From Crocinitomicaceae bacterium (GTDB lineage: Bacteria; Bacteroidota; Bacteroidia; Flavobacteriales_D; Crocinitomicaceae), in NCBI GenBank assembly GCA_029249445.1, contig JAQWHI010000013.1, forward strand, positions 245,687 through 309,686: a stretch of DNA of 64,000 nt. Reading direction: 5' to 3'. The position numbers and the translations under genes were made by a program. Below, piece after piece: positions 52,273-60,500 of this stretch (its first letter is position 1; each line of letters begins with the position of its first letter). Below the pieces are notes generated by a model. The model was not told where the DNA came from and made no database searches. It worked only from the letters and a program-made list of their open reading frames with translations.

Positions 52273-55200
52273 ATGTGGATCCGATTATTTCTTGCGTGTT
52301 TCATTGTGTTGTGTTCATTTGTAGCAACTGGACAAACGTATCCGGGTACCAGAGAAAAATTCGTGAAGACATTTCAGAAAGAAATGAGCACGTTTGTTAA
52401 AGGTGATTCCAGGAAGTTTGTCAAGTCTATTCTTCCTGAGTTGTTAAATGGTTCGAGCAAAGTCTCAAGGTCATCATTCAATAGAATGGTAGAAACCTGC
52501 AATCTTCTGGTAGAGAAGCGGTTTAAAGCGTATCCTGATATATTTAACTACGTTTATTCGGCATGTTCTTTTTACATGAATAGGCAATCGGAAGAGAGTT
52601 TTGACGCATGGCATGAAAGTGTGGACGCTCTTGCTGTGAACAAAACGAAGAAGAAGTTTGTAAATTTTATTGACTTCTCATGTAGTTTTTTTACTGAGCA
52701 TAAAATTGCCTCTTCTACTGGTTTTTCATGGTATTATGAAGGAGGGGATTATTCATTTGAATTCAAGAAAAATGCAGTAATTAACTTTTTAGATGGAAAC
52801 TTAGTTTGTCGGGTTCATAGTGGAAGTGGCCGCTCGTATAAAGTCATCGATAGTATCGAAATAATAGAAACCAGTGGAACGTACAATCCGGTTCTGAAGA
52901 AATGGAATGGGGCAGGAGGATCAATCACCTGGGAACGCTCTGGACTCTCTTCGGCAGAGACATTTGCGGAGTTAAGAAGTTATGATGTTTCAATGAAAAA
53001 ATCCGCTTTACGGGCAGATTCTGTTTTTTTAACCTCAGTGTATTTTGATGCACCGGTGCTCGGAAAACTATCGGAGAGAGCATTTAAAGTAAATCGTGAG
53101 AGCGATCGGTTGTTTCCATATTTTAGCTCGTATCAAAACACGTATGTGATTGAGGACGTAGTCCCAGACGTTGATTACATAGGAGGTTTCGAATTGAAAG
53201 GTGCAATCTTTAATGGAATTGGAACAAGTGATGCTCCTGCGCAAATAAGAGTGATGACCAATGGTGTTCCATTCTTGTTGGCCAAATCGGAAAAAGTGCG
53301 CATTGGAGAGGAAAATATCCGTATTGACCGTGCAGAATCGACATTATATCTGCGCTCTGGAGACTCAATTTATCATCCAGGAGTAAATCTTACCTATGAT
53401 TTCAAAACTGATGCGATTGCTTTGACGCGCTCCGAGAACGGAATAGGTCAAGCGGCATTTCAAGATTCATACCATCAGGTTGATATTTATGTACCAAAAT
53501 TAGTCTGGGAATTGGGAGGAGATGATTTAATTTTCGCTCATCAATTCGGAAAGAGTCAAGAACAGCGTATTGCAAGGATAGAGTCGAAAAATTTTTTTGA
53601 TGAACAGCTTTACAATCGATTGCAAGGTCTTTCTTCTGATCATCCATTGAAACAACTGGGAGATTATGCATATACCTATGATGAGCGCACGTTGACAGTT
53701 GGGAGAGCAGCTTCTGCTCTTGGTTTGTCAGTTGAGCAGGCAACACGCCAGTTGATAGAGCTTTCGAATCTTGGGTTCATAACTTATGACTCGGACCGAA
53801 AGCAGGTAACCATAAATGACAAGTTAACTACTTTTGTAAACGCAAAAGCGGGGACCTCTGACTATGATAACATAGTATTTGTATCTGATTTTCGTCCAAA
53901 ATCATCAAAACTACTTGAAGGTAAAACGCGAAAACAAATTCAAGCTGATGATTATCTGAGTTATCTGGATTCGCTATTTACATCGACAAATCGTCTTAGA
54001 GCTCGTATGAATGAGTATGGACGAATCAATTTGACTTCATTAGGTCTGAATATGGAAGCAATAGATGCTATTCGTATTTCCGATAATAAAAATGTTGTAA
54101 TTATTCCAAGCGGAAGTAAATTGGAGTTGCAGAAGAACAGAAATTTTACTTTTTCAGGTTGGGTGTATGCAGGGAAATTGCAAGTTGAATCAGTTGCCGC
54201 TAATTTTGATTATTCCGCTTTTAAAATTAAACTACTCAAAACGAAAGAAACTGTCTTTGAGGTTCGTCCATTTTCGTCTGAAGATGGAAAACGAAACATC
54301 AAAATGTCGAGCAGTATTTATGGCATATCAGGTGAAATTCTCATTGATGCTCCCTCAAATAAATCAGGTATAGATCAAACATTTTTTGCGTACCCAAAAT
54401 TAATTTCCTCATCTACTTCAAAAATATACTATAATGATCGGAGTATTTATAGAGGAGTTTATGACAGTAGTCGGTTTTATTTTAGTTTAAATCCCTTTGA
54501 ATTGGATACGCTGAATGCCTTTTCTGAACGAAGTTTGCGTTTGAAAGGGGCGCTCACATCAGCAGGAATTTTTCCTGTGATTCGTGAGGACATTAAAATT
54601 ATGCGTGATTATTCCTTTGGCTTTTCTGTTAAGGCGCCTGCTGGGGGGTATCCATTTTACGAAACGGATGCAAGGTATGAGAATAAAATCATTTTATCCA
54701 ATAATGGCTTACAAGGAGCTGGAACTATTGACTTTATCAATTCTACCTCAGAATCGATTGGGCTGTTGAGTTTTTTACCAGATTCTACAATTGGAATTGT
54801 GAACTTCGAGAACCGACCAAGTGAAGAGAGCATCTCCTACCCAGATGTCAGATCAGAGGAAGCTTATATGAGCTATGTCCCGCGTGAAAATCTCTTAAAA
54901 GTGTCATCGCTTCCGGAGAGAAAATTGAACTTTTTTGGTGGTGATGCTAAATTACGTGGAACAATAGCGATTCAACCTGAGGGAATGTCAGGACGAGGAT
55001 TGATGTTATTTGAAAACGCATCTTTGGTATCAGATCATTTTGATTACACGCGTTGGGAGATTTATGCGAAGAATTCGGATTTTAGCTTAAAAGGTACCGG
55101 TGAAGGGGACAATTCATTGGCTTTTAATACACGAAATGTTTCATCCGATATTTCCTTCAAGGATAGAAAAGGAGTATTTCACTCAAATGTAGGGGAGTCA

Positions 55201-56886
55201 GAGGTGATCTTCCCGTTGAATCAGTTCAAATGTAAGATGGACAAGTTTACATGGTTCATGGATGACTTTGAAATTGCGATGGAGCTTCAACAGGATAAAA
55301 ACCTTTCAATTGATGCAGGTATCGATTTGGTTGGGCCTAATTTCTACTCTACTAACCCGAAGCAAGATGCATTAGAGTTCAGAGTTCCTAAGGCTACATT
55401 TGATATTAAAGAAAAAGCAATTTATTGCTCAGATGTTCAGTTTTTAGATATTGCCGATGCAAGAATTTATCCAGATAGCATGAAGCTCAATATTCGAAAA
55501 AAGGCAAAGATTGACGTGCTCAAGAACGCCCGAATTGTAGCAAGCTATATTACGAAGTACCATCGCTTCGTGGATACAGAGGTTGAAATCATTGCCAGGC
55601 GCGATTACAAAGCGGTGGGAAATTATCCATATTATGATTTGGACAGCAACCTGCAATTTATTCGGATGACTGATATTGGTCCAGACAGTTCGTATCAAAC
55701 GCGAGCCTCAGGAGAAATTAGCGATAGTGATGGTTTTAAGTTGAGTCCTCAATTTGATTACTATGGCAAGGTTAACATTCGTGCATCAAATCCGTTACTT
55801 TTCTTTGATGGTGCGACGCGGATAAATCATTCTTGTTCTAAGTTTGAAAGAAGTTGGATGTCATTTAAAGCTCAAATTGACCCAACGAACATTCAAATTC
55901 CTGTTCAAGAGAGCATGGTTGATCTAGATGGTAAGACTATTTCTGCAGGTATAGTCTGGAGAGATTCTAGGGCAACGGATAGCCTCAATTTATATCCAAC
56001 ATTTTTATCTTCACTTGTCTCTTCAAAAGATCCAATAGTGATGACATCAAGTGGATTACTTCAATACAATCAGCAAAAAAACGAGTTTCAAATTGGATCA
56101 AAAGAAAAGCTCATCAATCAACAGGAACAGGGCAACTATATCGCACTGAACATTGAGAGTTGTTCGCTTCTTGGTGAGGGAAAAATTGACTTAGGAATGG
56201 ATTTTGGTGAAGTAGAGGTAGATGCCGTCGGCACTGTAAGTTATGATCAATTAACTGAGGAGACCTCAATGAACTTGACCGCTAAGTTTAAGATGGAACT
56301 GGACAAGGGGATAATGCAGAACCTTGCGAATAGAATCAATGCATTGGATTTGAAGTCACCGACTAATTTTAATACCATTACTCTTGAGCAAGCAATTTTA
56401 GAGTGGGACGGAGAAAAAGAGGCGAACGATTTCAAATCAAAGTTTTTTATTGACGGAGGTATTAAAAAAGTACCAAATGGACTTTATAGTACTCTTACTT
56501 TTTCTGGCATTCGTTTGAGCTCATTTGCTGAAAATCAAAATCATGGCCTACTCAACAATGTAAACTCTGCTATCCTCGTCAGTATTTATGGTAAGCCAGT
56601 AATGAAATATGTGCCATTCAGAGCATATTTTCAGCAGATCTACTCTGGTGGTGGAAAAGATCAGTTTACCTTATTGATGGATTTACCTGTAGGAAATGAT
56701 TATTTGTTCAATTACACCATGATTAAAAAAGATGGATTGCTTCGTATTGCAACGAGTGATCAAGAATTCAGCGCTGAAATAGATGCATTGAATGAAGATA
56801 AAAGAAAAAGTAAAAACTTCAAATACGAAACTACATCACAAAGTATTTTTAAAATGAAGTTGATTGATATGTTTGAAGAGAAATGA
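52273..56886 (+). CDS. Giant secreted protein of unknown function (1537 aa)
   Basis: I do not recognise the family. The ATG at 52273 gives a signal peptide (RLFLACFIVLCSFVATGQ). An earlier in-frame ATG lies inside prmA and gives none. The mature protein is mostly beta-strand rich, with repeated short blocks such as YVIEDVVPDVDYIGGFELKG, FYFSLNPFELDTLN and KVNIRASNPLLFFDG. A short region at residues about 455-520 (SDHPLKQLGDYAYTYDERTL, then GLSVEQATRQLIELSNLG) looks like a winged-helix fold. The C-terminal third is built of long beta runs, possibly a beta-helix or beta-taco. It is translationally coupled with plsY, suggesting an envelope role. Confidence 0.7.
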   Translation: MWIRLFLACFIVLCSFVATGQTYPGTREKFVKTFQKEMSTFVKGDSRKFVKSILPELLNGSSKVSRSSFNRMVETCNLLVEKRFKAYPDIFNYVYSACSFYMNRQSEESFDAWHESVDALAVNKTKKKFVNFIDFSCSFFTEHKIASSTGFSWYYEGGDYSFEFKKNAVINFLDGNLVCRVHSGSGRSYKVIDSIEIIETSGTYNPVLKKWNGAGGSITWERSGLSSAETFAELRSYDVSMKKSALRADSVFLTSVYFDAPVLGKLSERAFKVNRESDRLFPYFSSYQNTYVIEDVVPDVDYIGGFELKGAIFNGIGTSDAPAQIRVMTNGVPFLLAKSEKVRIGEENIRIDRAESTLYLRSGDSIYHPGVNLTYDFKTDAIALTRSENGIGQAAFQDSYHQVDIYVPKLVWELGGDDLIFAHQFGKSQEQRIARIESKNFFDEQLYNRLQGLSSDHPLKQLGDYAYTYDERTLTVGRAASALGLSVEQATRQLIELSNLGFITYDSDRKQVTINDKLTTFVNAKAGTSDYDNIVFVSDFRPKSSKLLEGKTRKQIQADDYLSYLDSLFTSTNRLRARMNEYGRINLTSLGLNMEAIDAIRISDNKNVVIIPSGSKLELQKNRNFTFSGWVYAGKLQVESVAANFDYSAFKIKLLKTKETVFEVRPFSSEDGKRNIKMSSSIYGISGEILIDAPSNKSGIDQTFFAYPKLISSSTSKIYYNDRSIYRGVYDSSRFYFSLNPFELDTLNAFSERSLRLKGALTSAGIFPVIREDIKIMRDYSFGFSVKAPAGGYPFYETDARYENKIILSNNGLQGAGTIDFINSTSESIGLLSFLPDSTIGIVNFENRPSEESISYPDVRSEEAYMSYVPRENLLKVSSLPERKLNFFGGDAKLRGTIAIQPEGMSGRGLMLFENASLVSDHFDYTRWEIYAKNSDFSLKGTGEGDNSLAFNTRNVSSDISFKDRKGVFHSNVGESEVIFPLNQFKCKMDKFTWFMDDFEIAMELQQDKNLSIDAGIDLVGPNFYSTNPKQDALEFRVPKATFDIKEKAIYCSDVQFLDIADARIYPDSMKLNIRKKAKIDVLKNARIVASYITKYHRFVDTEVEIIARRDYKAVGNYPYYDLDSNLQFIRMTDIGPDSSYQTRASGEISDSDGFKLSPQFDYYGKVNIRASNPLLFFDGATRINHSCSKFERSWMSFKAQIDPTNIQIPVQESMVDLDGKTISAGIVWRDSRATDSLNLYPTFLSSLVSSKDPIVMTSSGLLQYNQQKNEFQIGSKEKLINQQEQGNYIALNIESCSLLGEGKIDLGMDFGEVEVDAVGTVSYDQLTEETSMNLTAKFKMELDKGIMQNLANRINALDLKSPTNFNTITLEQAILEWDGEKEANDFKSKFFIDGGIKKVPNGLYSTLTFSGIRLSSFAENQNHGLLNNVNSAILVSIYGKPVMKYVPFRAYFQQIYSGGGKDQFTLLMDLPVGNDYLFNYTMIKKDGLLRIATSDQEFSAEIDALNEDKRKSKNFKYETTSQSIFKMKLIDMFEEK

Positions 56887-57506
56887 TGGATTTTATTTTA
56901 TTTGCAATATCTGCATACCTTTTGGGTTCAATTCCAACAGCAATTTGGTTGGGAAAGGCGAAGTATGGAATAGATGTCCGAGAACACGGAAGTAATAATG
57001 CTGGGGCCACAAATACATTTCGTGTATTGGGCAAAAAACCGGGGGTCGTAGTTCTTTTTATTGATATTCTGAAAGGATTCATTGCAGTCTTTTTGCCATT
57101 CATATTTGGAATTGGAGAATGGGGAAGCAACCATCTAATTGAAGTCCAATTGGTGGCTGCTTTGTGCGCTGTCTCGGGGCACGTTCTTCCAATTTTTGCC
57201 AATTTCAGAGGAGGTAAAGGTGTGGCGACTTCATTGGGAGTAATTGTTGGTGTTCATCCAATTGCTGCTGGAATTTGTGTTGCAGTTTTTTTAATTGTGT
57301 TTGTGATTTCAAAGTACGTTTCTCTTGGTGCTATGATTGCTGCTTGTTGTTTCCCGATTTTACTGGCGTTTTATTTTAAAGTAGATTCAGTTTGGCTTCT
57401 GTCATTTAGTGTATTGTTGTCTGCTGTTGTAGTATACGTTCACAAAAAGAATATTGGTCGCCTACTTCGCAAGGAAGAAAACAAAATGAACCTTTTTAAG
57501 AAATAA
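56883..57506 (+). CDS. plsY: Acyl-phosphate:glycerol-3-phosphate acyltransferase
   Basis: A 207-aa inner-membrane enzyme with five or so helices that starts phospholipid synthesis with acyl-phosphate from PlsX. The three family motifs are YLLGSIPTAIWLGK (residues about 13-26), GSNNAGATNTFRVLGKKPG (about 37-55) and FRGGKGVATSLGV (about 108-120), which bind the phosphate and glycerol-phosphate. The start overlaps the stop of the giant secreted protein (ATGA). Confidence 0.97.
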   Translation: MMDFILFAISAYLLGSIPTAIWLGKAKYGIDVREHGSNNAGATNTFRVLGKKPGVVVLFIDILKGFIAVFLPFIFGIGEWGSNHLIEVQLVAALCAVSGHVLPIFANFRGGKGVATSLGVIVGVHPIAAGICVAVFLIVFVISKYVSLGAMIAACCFPILLAFYFKVDSVWLLSFSVLLSAVVVYVHKKNIGRLLRKEENKMNLFKK

Positions 57507-57544
57507 ACGTATTGTAAAATAAGGCGATACGTTGTCAAGATTAA

Positions 57545-60500
57545 GTGTTTAATTTGAACAGATTAAGACATAGTGCAAGTGTTTTTTTATTCCTAATTAT
57601 TCCTGTCTTTCTCTATGCACAGGATACTGCTGAGGAATTGAAGAAAAAAGCCAACAAATTGTTCGACAAAGAACAATATGTTGAGGCTACAACTTTGTAT
57701 TCTCGTGTACTTCCTTTAGAACCCAGGAATTTTGAGTTAAATTTCAAGTATGGTGCCTGCTTGCTTTACAATTCGAATCGAAAAGGAGATGCGCTAAAAT
57801 ACCTTCAGTACGCAGTTACAAATGCGAACATTGATCCAAGAGCTTATTTCTTTTTAGGAAAAGCCTTTCACCTCGATTATCAATTCGATTCAGCTGTTCA
57901 AAAATATCAAAAGTACATTTCGAAGCGAAAGAAAGCCGATCCGATCTATGACGCAGAGCGCGGCATTCAAATGTGTAACAATGGTGAGCGGTTGTTGACT
58001 TCTTTTACTGATATTGTTGTAACTGAAAAACAAGAGGTCAGTGGTTTAAAGTTCTACAAGATGTATTCTGATGCCAAATTAGTTGGGGGAGACATTCTTG
58101 TCAGTGCGCAGTTTCAATCCAAACTAGACAAGAAAAAAGGGCACGTGCCAATTGTACATTTTCCTCCAAATGCAGATGTGATTTATTATGCGAGTTACGG
58201 AAATGACTTGAGTACAGGGAAAGATATTTTTACAAGACGTCGCCTGCCAGGCGGTATTTGGGGGAAACCTGAATTGTTATCAGATATGGTGAATACTTCA
58301 GAAGATGAAGACTTTCCTTATATGCATCCAAGCGGGGAACACTTGTATTTTAGTTCAAAGGGCCATAATTCGATGGGAGGCTATGATGTTTTTGTTTCTC
58401 AATATGATCCTGTTAGGGAAGAATACGGGAGAGCTAAGAATGTAGATTTTGCGATTAGTTCACCAGATGATGATCTCTTTTATATTGTTGATTCATTGTT
58501 TGAAAATGCCTATTTCACATCTGCACGTCAGAGTCAAGATGGCAAGGTTCATGTTTATCGTGTTAAGGTTGCGCGTGTGCCAATGAAAAATGTTATCGTT
58601 ATTGGTGGTTTTGAATCGGAAGTTGATCCAAACATTAATGGGATGACAATGAAGCTTTTTTCTCCCTCTGATAATTTGCGTATTGGAACAGTTCGATCAG
58701 ATGCTCAAGGAGATTATTCGTTTATTTTTCCGGGAACTGGAAAATACAATTGTGAAATTACAATTGAAGGAGAGAATAGGGTGTACCGCCAAACAATTGA
58801 AGTCCCTTTTCTTGATGAGTTTCGGCCAATAAAGCAAAAAATCGTACACACGTTTGACCAAAACGGTGAGGAGGTAGTTCATGTCCTTAATTTATTGGAT
58901 GAAGATGTACCAGAGTCGAATTCCATCATCGCAGGAATAATTCGTGAAAAAGCACAACTTGATGTGAATATAGATGATTTTGATCTTGAAGCAATTGAAG
59001 TTAAAAATAATGAAAATGAAATTCGAGCTGAACTTGGTTTTCAAAAAATGTCGTCAGCAGAAATTGTTGAATTTCTCTACGGTTTGGTAAACAAAAGTAC
59101 CGAAAATGATACCATGATAGAGCGCCTTATAGACCGAATCGGGAATGATGTTTTGTCGCTTTCACAGCAAGTTGTATCGCTTGATGTGGAGGAAAAAGCA
59201 GTTGCGGCTTCATCGAAAGGTGCTGAGTCTGATTTGATAAAATATGAGCTCTTGATGAGGTCAGAGCAGCTTCAAAATGAAAAAAAATATCTTATTAACC
59301 AAATCGGAGAACTTGAGGAGTTGAAACAAGAGTTGCAGATCAGACGTGAGAAAAAGAGTGGAAACGAACTTTTGCAGGTCGTTGATGGGGTGAAAAAGGA
59401 ATTAAATCGCGCTGATGTTATTTCTGGTCTTAAACTACTTAAGGAGAACAAGGAAGTTTTGGAGCAAGTGAATCACAACTCGATTCAATCTTTGACTGAT
59501 AGTTATTTGAATGAAAGTATTGACATTCGTGGTGCTATTTTGCGTCAGAATGAAAAATTGACTTCCCTTCAGACTTCGAGTACAGCGATTGAGACAAAAT
59601 TGAACAATTTAGAGTTACGCTTTTTAGCTGTCAAGAAAAAGGATAAAGATGAGCTACAAAGAACCATTCTAGAAACCAAACAAGAGTTGAAAGCAATAGA
59701 GCAATTAATTGCTTCAGTTGGTGCAAAAAAAAATACTTTGGAGCTCGATAAATATAAGTTAGAGCGCCGAATGGAGTTGCTGCAAAAAGCGAAAGATACA
59801 GATGGAAATCCAGTTTTGAATCCATTTGATCTTGAATCGGCAGTTGCTGCGATTGAGGATATAGCAAATCAATCACCTGTTGATTATAAAGCGGAACTCG
59901 AGTTGTTGAAGACATCAAATGCTGAGATATCGGAGGGGAAAGAAGAATCTGGAAGCGATTTGAACTTAGTTGCTGAAACGGAATTTGTTCAAACTTTTCC
60001 TGACAAAACTGAATCTTCAGAAGAGACCGAATATAGTGTTCGTTCCGATTCTTTAGAATTGAGTGCCGAATACATCAAACTTCAAGAGGAGTCTCCCAAT
60101 ATTGAGGATTCGGAGGTTACAATTGGTGCGTTGAAACGAGCTTTTATCTCTGAAATTGCTCCAAACTATTCTCGTTCCCTTGAGCGCATTGCGAGTTCGA
60201 GCGCATCTGATTTTGAAAAGAGGACAGAAAGAGCAAATACTGAGTCAGAAGTATTGGATCTTCTGCGTGTAAAAAAGCAGCAGATTGAAAGTAAGAACAA
60301 TAAGTTGAATGAGAGACAAGTGGCAGAATTGCAAATTAATGCTCTTGAAGCGCTTATTTTGGAACATGAGCTGGTGCTTGATGAGATTTTAGCAGAAGGA
60401 AATGAAATGTTGACAGATGAGGATCGAAAACTTTTGATTGCTTCCTTAGATCGAAGGTATGCAAATGATATGAAGTCTATTTCATCATTCAAAGCTGCTG

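Noticed and set aside
57506..57533. Inverted repeat AACGTAT-N14-ATACGTT between plsY and the giant gene
   Set aside because: It could be an operator or terminator, but 7 bp in AT-rich DNA with no T tract is weak evidence.
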